Positions 15,193 to 21,903 of a DNA stretch of 32,299 bases are shown here, piece after piece. The position numbers and the translations under genes were made by a program. The notes beneath the pieces were generated by a model that worked only from the letters and a program-made list of their open reading frames with translations, made no database searches and was not told the origin of the DNA. Numbering within the stretch: the first letter of the stretch is position 1; each line of letters begins with the position of its first letter. The DNA comes from Erysipelotrichaceae bacterium (GTDB lineage: Bacteria > Bacillota_I > Bacilli_A > Erysipelotrichales > Erysipelotrichaceae). Location: assembly GCA_003520745.1 (NCBI GenBank), contig DOUE01000016.1, forward strand, positions 34,404 through 66,702, in the 5' to 3' direction.

Positions 15193-15204
15193 TGGCATAT
15201 GCCA
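15193..15204. promoter_or_regulatory. CATATG operator, site 1
   Basis: TGGCATATGCCA is a perfect 12-base palindrome. It lies just after the predicted transcript start of the leftward operon (about +5 to +16). Confidence 0.7.
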
Positions 15205-15215
15205 TTTACATGTAT

Positions 15216-15244
15216 ATCGTACTCCTATAAATGGCATATGTCAA
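15216..15244 (-). promoter_or_regulatory. Promoter of the leftward DUF5320-DUF134-NifX operon
   Basis: On the minus strand a perfect TTGACA (15239-15244) is followed after 17 bases by TACGAT (15216-15221). Operator 2 overlaps the -35 box and operator 1 lies downstream. Confidence 0.65.
15232..15243. promoter_or_regulatory. CATATG operator, site 2
   Basis: TGGCATATGTCA, palindromic except one pair. Its TGTCA half is part of the minus-strand -35 box. Its centre is 39 bases from site 1. Confidence 0.7.
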
Positions 15245-15287
15245 TAACTGTATGGAATATTTTTACATTTCTTCTTTCTTGCTTTTA

Positions 15288-15315
15288 TTGACATATGTCG
15301 GATATAAAGTATACT
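15288..15315 (+). promoter_or_regulatory. Promoter of the rightward DUF134-NifX-MinD operon
   Basis: A perfect TTGACA (15288-15293) and TATACT (15310-15315) with a 16-base spacer. Operator 3 overlaps the -35 box, and operator 4 starts about 12 bases after the -10 box. Confidence 0.75.
15290..15299. promoter_or_regulatory. CATATG operator, site 3
   Basis: GACATATGTC, a perfect 10-base palindrome inside TTGACATATGTCGGATA. It overlaps the -35 box of the rightward promoter. Confidence 0.75.
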
Positions 15316-15327
15316 TAATGAGTAAGT

Positions 15328-15337
15328 GACATATGTC
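15328..15337. promoter_or_regulatory. CATATG operator, site 4
   Basis: GACATATGTC again, with the same flank (GTGACATATGTCGGATA) as site 3. Its centre is 38 bases from site 3, which places it over the start of the rightward transcript. Confidence 0.75.
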
Positions 15338-15371
15338 GGATAGGAAAGTGCACGACTCAAACGGAGGAATC

Positions 15372-15764
15372 ATGCCAAGACCAAGAAAATGGAGAAATGT
15401 TTGCTGTTTACCTGAGAATGATCGGTTCGGTCCGCTGGAAACCAACGGCGAAGCCCGTCAACCGGTCGTGATGTCGGTGGATGAATATGAAACCATCCGA
15501 CTGATTGATCTAGAAGGGTTGACGCAAGAAGAATGCGCCGGTCAGATGGGTGTTGCTCGAACGACGATCCAGGGGATTTACAACGATGCCCGCAAAAAAC
15601 TGGCGGATTCGTTGGTCAATTCGAAACCCCTGTTCATTAAGGGCGGCGATTTTCGACTCTGCGACGGGATGACATGCAACGATCAAGACAACGCACATCA
15701 TCATCCAAGATGCAGGCGTCGATTCATGGCTGAGATAAATAAACCTGAGGAAAAAGGAGAATGA
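15372..15764 (+). CDS. DUF134 regulator with Cys/His-rich tail (rightward operon)
   Basis: A 130-residue DUF134 protein, closely related to the one at 14485. It begins MPRPRKWRNVCCLPE, has the HTH LTQEECAGQMGVARTTIQGIYND at about 52-74, and ends in a Cys/His-rich tail (CDGMTCNDQDNAHHHPRC) able to bind metal. GGAGG lies six bases before the ATG. It is first in its operon and directly downstream of operators 3 and 4, so self-regulation is the simplest reading. One base separates it from the NifX-like gene. Confidence 0.9.
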   Translation: MPRPRKWRNVCCLPENDRFGPLETNGEARQPVVMSVDEYETIRLIDLEGLTQEECAGQMGVARTTIQGIYNDARKKLADSLVNSKPLFIKGGDFRLCDGMTCNDQDNAHHHPRCRRRFMAEINKPEEKGE

Positions 15765-15765
15765 C

Positions 15766-16131
15766 ATGAGAATCTTATTGCCCGTGAATGAACAAGATTT
15801 GAAAACGGAACTTAGCCCTTCATTTGGAAGAGCCCTATTTTATATGGTTCATGAAACGGAAACCAATGAAACGACATTTATCGAAAACATGGCCGCAACC
15901 AGTCCGGGAGGGGCGGGCATCAAAGCCGCCCAATCCATCGTGGACCTTCATGCCGATGTGGTCATTACGCCGAGATGCGGAGAGAATGCTGCCGATGTTT
16001 TGAAGGCGGCGAATATCCGTCTCTATCAATCCATTTCGGAGACGGCACTCAAAAATATCGAAGCCTTCATGAACAACACGCTTGCAGAATTGACGCAAAT
16101 CAACCCCGGGATGCATGGGCATGGTGGTTGA
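15766..16131 (+). CDS. NifX/NifB-like cofactor-binding domain protein (rightward operon, first copy)
   Basis: A 121-residue domain of the iron-molybdenum cofactor-binding family. PSFGRALFYMVHETETNE takes the place of the HFGRAPYF segment, and GGAGIKAAQSIVDLHADVVITPRCGENAADVL contains the family's RCGENA-like loop with a Cys also seen in its leftward paralogue (ESCGEN). It ends HGHGG. In the ORP system of Desulfovibrio a related protein binds a Mo-Cu sulfide cluster; whether this one binds a cluster is unknown. AAGGAG precedes the ATG. Confidence 0.88.
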   Translation: MRILLPVNEQDLKTELSPSFGRALFYMVHETETNETTFIENMAATSPGGAGIKAAQSIVDLHADVVITPRCGENAADVLKAANIRLYQSISETALKNIEAFMNNTLAELTQINPGMHGHGG

Positions 16132-16134
16132 TCG

Positions 16135-16992
16135 ATGAAGATTGCTGTTTTAAGCGGTAAGGGCGGAACGGGAAAGACATTGGTATCGGTGAATCTCGCA
16201 TCCGTCATTGCGAACTCAGTCTATCTTGATTGCGATGTGGAAGAACCCAATGGACGTCTCTTTTTTAAGCCTGAACATCCAATCGAAGAAGATGTAAACG
16301 TCTTGATCCCCATCGTCGACCAAGAACGATGCGACGGATGCCGGGCATGTGTCGAATTTTGTCGTTTCAACGCCTTGGCGATCATTAAAGGCAAGGTGAA
16401 AGTCTATGAAGAAATCTGCCATTCATGCGGTGGATGCACCCTCGTTTGCCCTCAAGGCGCCATCCGTGAAATCCCGAAGTCGATCGGTAGAATCGAACGA
16501 GGGGTTTCCCATGGGGTGGACGTCCGTACCGGGATTTTGAATGTCGGGAATGAATCCGGCGTGCCCATCATTAAGAAACTGTTGGAGAGTGTCGACGATG
16601 ACCAACGGAATGTGATCATCGACTGTCCGCCGGGGAGCTCGTGCGTCGTGATGGAAAGCATCAAATCCGCCGATGTTTGTGTTTTGGTGGCTGAACCGAC
16701 GATCTTCGGTGCACATAATCTCGCCATGGTCTATGAATTGGCGTGTGTATTCGAAAAACCGGTCTTCGCCGTGTTGAATAAGACCTTGGCTGGGGAGAAT
16801 CCTTCAAAGACCTTCTGTATCGAGAAGAACATTGAAATCGCCATCGATATCCCGTTTGATGAAGAATTAGGAAGAGTGAATTCGAATGCGGGCATCATCG
16901 TCGAAGTGGACGAAAATCATCGGGAATTGTTCATGGATCTGTATGATCGTATTCAAAAGGGAGTCGGACATGAAGCAGCTACTCATTCTTAG
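16135..16992 (+). CDS. MinD/Mrp-type ATPase with inserted 2x[4Fe-4S] ferredoxin domain (first)
   Basis: A 285-residue P-loop ATPase of the MinD/Mrp class. The deviant Walker A is SGKGGTGKT at 7-15 with the signature lysine K9. Inserted after the LDCDVEEPNG switch are two CxxCxxCxxxC sets, C66/69/72/76 and C95/98/101/105, which should hold two [4Fe-4S] clusters. The Walker B-like region is VIIDCPPGSS. Such paired ATPases occur in the ORP complex and in Fe-S or metal cofactor assembly. It overlaps the second ATPase by 23 bases, which suggests a heterodimer. Role: nucleotide-driven cluster or metal transfer to the NifX-like proteins, by inference. Confidence 0.9.
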   Translation: MKIAVLSGKGGTGKTLVSVNLASVIANSVYLDCDVEEPNGRLFFKPEHPIEEDVNVLIPIVDQERCDGCRACVEFCRFNALAIIKGKVKVYEEICHSCGGCTLVCPQGAIREIPKSIGRIERGVSHGVDVRTGILNVGNESGVPIIKKLLESVDDDQRNVIIDCPPGSSCVVMESIKSADVCVLVAEPTIFGAHNLAMVYELACVFEKPVFAVLNKTLAGENPSKTFCIEKNIEIAIDIPFDEELGRVNSNAGIIVEVDENHRELFMDLYDRIQKGVGHEAATHS

Positions 16993-17845
16993 CGGTAAAG
17001 GCGGGACAGGGAAAACAACGGTCGCGAGCGCCCTGATCAAGCTTCATCAGGCAAAGGTCTGCGCGGACTGCGACGTGGATGCGCCCAATCTTCATCTGGT
17101 GTTAAGCGCCGGCGGTGAAAGAACGAAATCGGACTACTTCGGTTTACCGAAAGCTCTCATCGATCAAAAGGACTGCATTCAGTGCAACCGATGCATGGAA
17201 GTTTGCCGCTTCGATGCCATCACGTTCGACGGGCGATATCGCATCGACCAGAATGCCTGCGAAGGGTGCGGCGTCTGTGAATTCGTCTGCCCGACAAAGG
17301 CGGTTGCATTGTATCCTTCGGTGAATGGCGAGCTTATCCTATACCATGGTCGAGAAACGGTTTTCTCGACGGCCACGTTATCGATGGGGAGCGGGAACTC
17401 CGGCATGCTGGTTTCTAGCGTAAAGAAACAGATGCTTTCAATCCCGATGGAAACCGATTTGGCAATCATCGACGGTTCCCCCGGCATCGGGTGTCCGGTC
17501 ATCGCTTCATTGAGCGGGGTTGATTCCGTACTGGTCGTCGCGGAACCCTCCATCTCCGGATTCAGTGATTTCACACGGATTCTGAAGACGGCATCGATCT
17601 TTCAAGTCCCGACGCTCGTATGCATCAACAAGCATGATACCAATCCTAACCAAAGCCGGCGGATCAAGGACTACTGCGAAGAAAACGGAATCCCGTTTGT
17701 CGGGATGATTCCCTTTGATCCGATGGCGGTTCAGATCGTCAATCAAGGAAAGACGATCGTCGAGATCGATTGTCCAAGCGGTAACGCGACACGTGAGATT
17801 TATTTGAAAGTACTTGGTCTTCTATTCAGGAGGGAAAAATCATGA
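16970..17845 (+). CDS. MinD/Mrp-type ATPase with inserted 2x[4Fe-4S] ferredoxin domain (second)
   Basis: A paralogue of the preceding gene, 291 residues. Walker A is SGKGGTGKTT at 8-17, the switch CDVDAPN at 34-40, and the cluster ligands are C69/72/75/79 and C97/100/103/107. IIDGSPGIGCPV replaces IIDCPPGSS. Several other Cys (C31, C34 and later) are present. The start is inside the first ATPase gene, with AAAAGGGAG upstream. The stop overlaps the MBL gene by four bases. The two ATPases differ enough to have separate partners or states. Confidence 0.9.
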   Translation: MKQLLILSGKGGTGKTTVASALIKLHQAKVCADCDVDAPNLHLVLSAGGERTKSDYFGLPKALIDQKDCIQCNRCMEVCRFDAITFDGRYRIDQNACEGCGVCEFVCPTKAVALYPSVNGELILYHGRETVFSTATLSMGSGNSGMLVSSVKKQMLSIPMETDLAIIDGSPGIGCPVIASLSGVDSVLVVAEPSISGFSDFTRILKTASIFQVPTLVCINKHDTNPNQSRRIKDYCEENGIPFVGMIPFDPMAVQIVNQGKTIVEIDCPSGNATREIYLKVLGLLFRREKS

Positions 17846-18663
17846 TCCTTACGACACTGATTGAGAACACATGCGATCGCCCCGGGCTGGAATGTGAACA
17901 CGGGCTGAGTTTGCTGATCGAAACTAAAAAACATGTGATTCTGTTCGATACGGGTGCAAGCGGGAATTTCGCGGACAATGCTGAAAAAATGAAGATCGAT
18001 CTCTCCAAAGTCGACATCGCGATCATTTCCCATGGGCATAGCGATCATGGCGGAGGATTGGAGAAGCTCATCGCCCTTTGTCCCAATGTCAAAATCTACG
18101 TACGGAAACCTACGTTTGATCCCCACTACTCCCATCGGCCCCCCAATGCGGCGAAGTTCATCGGATTGGATCAAACATTGATGCGTCAAGGTCATTTCAT
18201 CTACACCGAAGACTCTTTGAAAATCGACGATGAACTCGAGTTGTTCTCAAATGTGGATGAATTGAAGCATCGGCCAAGTTTGAATCGTTATCTGACGATG
18301 ATTCAAAATGGACATGAAATGATGGACGACTTCAAACACGAACAACACCTGATCATACGCGAAGACGAGAAGATCGTATTGATCGCAGGCTGTGCCCATC
18401 AAGGCATCGTCAACATCATCCAGAAAGCGTCGTCTTATGGGAATGGTTTGACCCATGTCATCGGCGGGTTCCATCTCCATAATCGCACTCAAGGGATGGT
18501 CGATGATGTCCAAGAAATCGACGTCATCGCGAAGATCCTTGACAAGTTGCCGATCCATTACTATACCTGTCATTGCACAGGGGTAGAACCTTATCTCAGG
18601 CTGAAAGAGACGCTTCATGATCGAATCGACTATTGTTCGACCGGAAGTGTCGTCAGTATATAA
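17842..18663 (+). CDS. MBL-fold metallo-hydrolase of the NifX/MinD operon
   Basis: A 273-residue metallo-beta-lactamase-fold protein with the metal motif SHGHSDHGGG (H64, H66, D68, H69), a later CAHQG (third His) and GGFHLH, and CHCTG near the C-terminus. This matches the subgroup often annotated as dihydropterin ribofuranosylaminobenzene 5'-phosphate synthase-like, named after a methanopterin enzyme; that name is not evidence of substrate. The extra Cys in CAHQG and CHCTG are family features. Overlap with the ATPase gene (ATGA) ties it to the operon. A phosphoesterase or thiol-linked role in cofactor handling is only a guess. Confidence 0.85.
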   Translation: MILTTLIENTCDRPGLECEHGLSLLIETKKHVILFDTGASGNFADNAEKMKIDLSKVDIAIISHGHSDHGGGLEKLIALCPNVKIYVRKPTFDPHYSHRPPNAAKFIGLDQTLMRQGHFIYTEDSLKIDDELELFSNVDELKHRPSLNRYLTMIQNGHEMMDDFKHEQHLIIREDEKIVLIAGCAHQGIVNIIQKASSYGNGLTHVIGGFHLHNRTQGMVDDVQEIDVIAKILDKLPIHYYTCHCTGVEPYLRLKETLHDRIDYCSTGSVVSI

Positions 18664-18680
18664 AAACGGAGGAAGAAAAA

Positions 18681-19034
18681 ATGATTAAAATCGCTGTCGC
18701 CAGTGACCAAGGCCGAGTTACCGAGCATTTCGGCCATTGTGAGAGTTTCGTTGTGTTTGAAGCCGAGGGAACCGATATCCTAAGCGAAACCGTATTGCCC
18801 AATCCCGGGCATCGTCCAGGTTTCTTACCGAACTACCTTCATGAACAAGGGGTGCAAGTCATCATTTCCGGAGGGATGGGCGGGGGCGCCATCGACATCT
18901 TCAACCAACATGACATCGAAGTCATCGTCGGGGCAAGCGGATTGGCAAAGCGCTCCGTGGCGGCTTATGTCCGGGGCGAACTCAAATCCACCGGGTCGGT
19001 ATGTCACCAACACGCCCACCACGGCGATTGCTGA
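18681..19034 (+). CDS. NifX/NifB-like cofactor-binding domain protein (rightward operon, second copy)
   Basis: A 117-residue NifX-like protein nearer to the classical type: TEHFGHCESFVVFE has the conserved His and adds a Cys, followed by GGMGGGAIDIFNQ, the Gly-rich family loop. The C-terminus is CHQHAHHGDC, a compact Cys/His tail that could bind metal. ACGGAGG lies well upstream of the ATG. It is the last gene of the rightward operon, before the terminator at 19049. Confidence 0.9.
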   Translation: MIKIAVASDQGRVTEHFGHCESFVVFEAEGTDILSETVLPNPGHRPGFLPNYLHEQGVQVIISGGMGGGAIDIFNQHDIEVIVGASGLAKRSVAAYVRGELKSTGSVCHQHAHHGDC

Positions 19035-19048
19035 AACGAACCAGGATG

Positions 19049-19077
19049 AAAGCGGCAAATCAATGCCGTTTTCTTTT
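19049..19077 (+). terminator. Terminator of the rightward operon
   Basis: CGGCA (19053-19057) pairs with TGCCG (19064-19068), with A/T pairs extending the stem outward; loop AATCAA, then TTTTCTTTT. Confidence 0.65.
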
Positions 19078-19140
19078 GGGGATTATACTGTATTTTTTGT
19101 GCTGAAACAGGTAAAATGGTAACAACTCGGAGAACTTACC

Positions 19141-19716
19141 ATGAACCTGTTCGATACCATCGCTAGACCCTATGCCTGGTTTTACCAATATCAAGTCCGG
19201 GGTTTCGAAAAAAACATCCCGGCGTTTCTTGATTCGTTACCGCAATCGATCGATTCGGTATTGGATGTCGGTTGCGGCACCGGTGCGATGTGCGAAGTCT
19301 TCCTTCATCATGGGTTACGGGTCGAGGGATGCGACCAATCTGCGGAAATGCTGAAACAGGCAAGACGTCTGACGAGTCCTGACATCATCTATCGTGTCGG
19401 GGATGCCGTGCACGGACTTCCATATCCTGACCAAAGCTTCGATCTTGTGATCGCTTCGTATGTGGCACACGGACTATCCGTTGAGCAACGCAAGAAACTC
19501 TACGATGAAATGAATCGGATCGCAAAGAAATATATCGTTCTTTATGATTATAGTCCGAAGCGACACCCGGTTTCCGATGTTCTCGAGCGACTTGAGAACG
19601 GCGACTATTTTTCCTTCATCCAAGTCATCGATCAAGAATTGCTTGGACATTTCGGGAACTTGACCAAACTTGCCTGCGGCAGCCGTGCGTTTTGGTATAG
19701 AATGGATAAAGAGTGA
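19141..19716 (+). CDS. Class I SAM-dependent methyltransferase
   Basis: A 191-residue Rossmann methyltransferase. Motif I is VLDVGCGTGAMCEVF at about 40-54, the acidic tip of strand 2 is VEGCDQS, and motif IV is FDLVIASYVAHGL. It resembles the UbiE/type 11 group, which acts on small molecules or lipids; the substrate is not evident. It lies between the NifX/MinD operon and the DUF134-NifX fusion, but nothing shows a shared promoter. The zinc-ribbon gene follows eight bases later. Confidence 0.82.
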   Translation: MNLFDTIARPYAWFYQYQVRGFEKNIPAFLDSLPQSIDSVLDVGCGTGAMCEVFLHHGLRVEGCDQSAEMLKQARRLTSPDIIYRVGDAVHGLPYPDQSFDLVIASYVAHGLSVEQRKKLYDEMNRIAKKYIVLYDYSPKRHPVSDVLERLENGDYFSFIQVIDQELLGHFGNLTKLACGSRAFWYRMDKE

Positions 19717-19724
19717 GGTAAACC

Positions 19725-20108
19725 ATGTTCTTTTTCTTCAGTTATGGACCTAAACAAAAGAACCTCGGAATCGTCAAATCGATTCTTTGCGATGTGTGCG
19801 GTCAATTCGGGAAGTATGAAGTGTTTGTCATCTACAACGAGTTTTCACTCTTTTTCATCCCGGTTTATCGCTCTGCACGTAAGTACCTTGTGCGGATGAC
19901 CTGTTGTCAAACCGTCTTCGAACTCGATGGGGAAGCGGGGCGAAAGATCGAGCGCGATGAAAGGGTCGCCGTCAGAGAAGAAGACTTAACCCTGGTGAAG
20001 AGAGGTAAGGGTGTGACGAAATGTCCCTCTTGCCAGTCGGATGTCGAGGATCACTTCCTCTTCTGCCCGACCTGCGGACACCATCTCCATGAAGAACACC
20101 GTGAATGA
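19725..20108 (+). CDS. Zinc-ribbon protein
   Basis: A 127-residue protein with a Cys pair at CDVCG (near residue 23), a CC pair near residue 65 and a classical C-terminal zinc ribbon KCPSC...FCPTCGHH. The first part, with PKQKNLG, EFSLFFIPVYRSARKY and a Cys pair, matches a widespread zinc-ribbon family of unknown role. It ends in a His/Glu-rich tail. The terminator stem overlaps the stop codon. Confidence 0.75.
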   Translation: MFFFFSYGPKQKNLGIVKSILCDVCGQFGKYEVFVIYNEFSLFFIPVYRSARKYLVRMTCCQTVFELDGEAGRKIERDERVAVREEDLTLVKRGKGVTKCPSCQSDVEDHFLFCPTCGHHLHEEHRE

Positions 20109-20120
20109 CGGTGTTCTTTT
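20094..20120 (+). terminator. Terminator overlapping the zinc-ribbon stop codon
   Basis: GAACACCGT (20094-20102) and ACGGTGTTC (20108-20116) with loop GAATG, then TTTTG. The stop TGA (20106-20108) lies at the loop edge. Confidence 0.75.
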
Positions 20121-20129
20121 GTATTCTGC

Positions 20130-20157
20130 TTGCATACCGGAAGAAAACGGATATACT
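20130..20157 (+). promoter_or_regulatory. Promoter of the DUF134-NifX fusion and permease genes
   Basis: TTGCAT (20130-20135) and TATACT (20152-20157), spacer 16, the same -10 sequence and spacing as the rightward operon promoter. Confidence 0.65.
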
Positions 20158-20160
20158 TAT

Positions 20161-20178
20161 TATGTGCATATGCCCATA
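20161..20178. promoter_or_regulatory. CATATG operator, site 5
   Basis: TATGTGCATATGCCCATA is an 18-base palindrome with one mismatched pair, with CATATG at 20167-20172. It covers the predicted transcript start, like site 4 at the rightward operon. Confidence 0.7.
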
Positions 20179-20189
20179 AAGGAGATTCC

Positions 20190-20891
20190 ATGCCGCGCCC
20201 ACCCAAGGAAAGAAGAATATGTATGCAACCGCGATCGAGGAGATTCCATTCCGAAACCGGGGTTGAAAATGAATCGATCCTCTTGAATCTCGATGAACTG
20301 GAAACCATCCGATTGCTTGATCTTGTCGGTTTATCACAGGAAGCGGCCGGGGATCAAATGCAAGTCGGTAGAGCGACCGTCCAGCGAATCTATGAAGAGG
20401 CGCGTCGGAAAATCGCCGATGCGTTGATCTACGGAAAGTCGATCGAAATCGAGAATGAAAGAAGGTCTCGACCAAGAGATGAAGATTTGATCGACTTGGA
20501 TGAAACCACCGAAGATGTCGTTAAGAGTATCACGAAGCTCTGCGTCCCTTTATCGGGGGATGACATTCATCCCCGATTCGGATTGGCATCCCACCTTAAG
20601 ATATTTGAGATACGCGACCGTACGATCGTCTCATCGACCGTGATCGAAGCCCCTTTGCATCAACACGGGGAACTCCCGGGGATCGTGGCCCGTCTGGGTG
20701 TCGATGCCGTCATCGTCCATACCTTAGGCCAAATCGGTATCGATCGTTTCAATCAATTCAACGTTTCGATTTATAGCGGACTAAAAGGGAATGCGGACGA
20801 AGCCGTCCAGGAAGTACTTTCGGGAAAAGTCCGACCCAATGCGCGTGCAAGCGGACACTGTCTACACACATCAAAGAGAAAGAGAGACTAA
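20190..20891 (+). CDS. DUF134-NifX fusion, probable cofactor-sensing regulator
   Basis: A 233-residue protein joining two domains that are separate neighbours in the other operons. Residues 1-90 are DUF134 (start MPRPPKERRIC, HTH LSQEAAGDQMQVGRATVQRIYEE at 48-70). Residues about 112-215 are a NifX-like domain, with HPRFGLASHLKIFE in place of HFGRAPYF and QHGELPGIVARLG as the Gly loop. The Cys/His tail of the other two DUF134 proteins is missing here; only H223-C224 and H226 near the end remain. The fusion suggests that the NifX-like protein is the sensor or ligand carrier for DUF134. GGAG lies just upstream of the ATG. Permease genes follow directly. Confidence 0.88.
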   Translation: MPRPPKERRICMQPRSRRFHSETGVENESILLNLDELETIRLLDLVGLSQEAAGDQMQVGRATVQRIYEEARRKIADALIYGKSIEIENERRSRPRDEDLIDLDETTEDVVKSITKLCVPLSGDDIHPRFGLASHLKIFEIRDRTIVSSTVIEAPLHQHGELPGIVARLGVDAVIVHTLGQIGIDRFNQFNVSIYSGLKGNADEAVQEVLSGKVRPNARASGHCLHTSKRKRD

Positions 20892-20892
20892 T

Positions 20893-21369
20893 ATGGATCA
20901 ATTGTTTTATGTAGGTGTCGCGATCGCATTGGGGATTTCCTGGAAAAAAGATCGCAAAAAAACCAAGATGGCCTTGAAGAAAGCCTGGAAATCCTTCGAA
21001 AACATCCTGCCCCAATTTTTGGCCGTCCTTCTGATTCTTGGCATCATGCTTGCGATTCTCACCCCCCAACAGATTTCATCCGTCATCGGCGGCGAATCCG
21101 GTTGGTTGGGCGTGATGGTCGCATCGATGTTGGGGTCGATCACCCTGATCCCCGGATTCATCGCCTTTCCCCTCGCTTCCGCGCTTCTCAAAAACGGGGC
21201 CGGATACATGCAGATCGCGGCGTTCGTCTCGACCTTGATGATGGTCGGGATCGTTACGATGCCGGTTGAAATCAAGTTCTTCGGTAAAAAAGCGACCTAT
21301 CTCCGTAACGGGCTCGCCTTCGTCTTTTCATTGATCGTCGCCTTTGTGATCGGAGGGATCCTCGGATGA
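20893..21369 (+). CDS. YraQ/ArsP-type permease, first half
   Basis: A 158-residue membrane protein with three to four hydrophobic segments and a basic stretch (WKKDRKKTKMALKKAWKS) inside. Its motif GSITLIPGFIAFPLAS is the half-signature of the UPF0718/DUF318 permease family, whose full-length members (about 300 residues) have two such halves. Known relatives export organoarsenicals (ArsP); others have unknown cargo. The start comes two bases after the DUF134-NifX stop. It overlaps the second half by four bases, so both should be made in equal amounts. Confidence 0.82.
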   Translation: MDQLFYVGVAIALGISWKKDRKKTKMALKKAWKSFENILPQFLAVLLILGIMLAILTPQQISSVIGGESGWLGVMVASMLGSITLIPGFIAFPLASALLKNGAGYMQIAAFVSTLMMVGIVTMPVEIKFFGKKATYLRNGLAFVFSLIVAFVIGGILG

Positions 21370-21902
21370 AAACCACAGTGAAAAAATATCGTATCTTTCT
21401 TCTCTTAGTTCTTGTTTATATTGCACTGTTCTTCCTCAAACCCGACCTTTTCGCAAAATCCACCGAAATCACGTGGAAGAGCCTCTTGGAGATGCTTTCG
21501 GTCCTGCCCCCCATCTTCATTCTTCTTGGTCTTTTGGATGTTTGGGTTAAGCGTGAAACCATGGTGAAATACATGGGTGAAGGCAGCGGATGGATCGGGA
21601 TCGTCTTGGCGTTCTTCCTAGGAAGCGCGGCCGCCGGTCCGCTTTATGCGGCGTTCCCCGTCGCCGTCACCTTATTGAAGAAAGGCGGATCCTTCACCAA
21701 CGTCCTGATCCTGATCGGTGCCTGGTCGACGACCAAAATCCCGATGTTGCTCTTTGAAGCCTCGTCGATGGGTTTACCCTTCACACTCTTGCGTTTGGGG
21801 TTGGACATCCTGGGCATCGCGATCATCGCGATCATTTCAAACAAAGTATTGAACGCCAACGACAAAGCGGAAATCTACGCATTGGTCGAGAAGAACGGAT
21901 AA
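21366..21902 (+). CDS. YraQ/ArsP-type permease, second half
   Basis: The partner of the preceding gene, 178 residues with about four to five membrane segments. GSAAAGPLYAAFPVAV matches the family's second signature. MVKYMGEGSGWIGIVLAFFLGS resembles ISSVIGGESGWLGVMVASMLGS of the first half, which shows internal duplication. The pair probably forms one transporter. Adjacency to a DUF134-NifX regulator under a CATATG operator suggests it moves a metal, oxyanion or cofactor precursor. Its terminator overlaps the convergent gene's end. Confidence 0.82.
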   Translation: MKTTVKKYRIFLLLVLVYIALFFLKPDLFAKSTEITWKSLLEMLSVLPPIFILLGLLDVWVKRETMVKYMGEGSGWIGIVLAFFLGSAAAGPLYAAFPVAVTLLKKGGSFTNVLILIGAWSTTKIPMLLFEASSMGLPFTLLRLGLDILGIAIIAIISNKVLNANDKAEIYALVEKNG

Positions 21903-21903
21903 A

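Noticed and set aside
14114..19034. A nitrogenase (nif) cluster.
   Set aside because: NifX-like domains and MinD-type ATPases occur in many non-fixing anaerobes, and no nifH, nifD, nifK, nifE, nifN or radical-SAM nifB gene is in the window.
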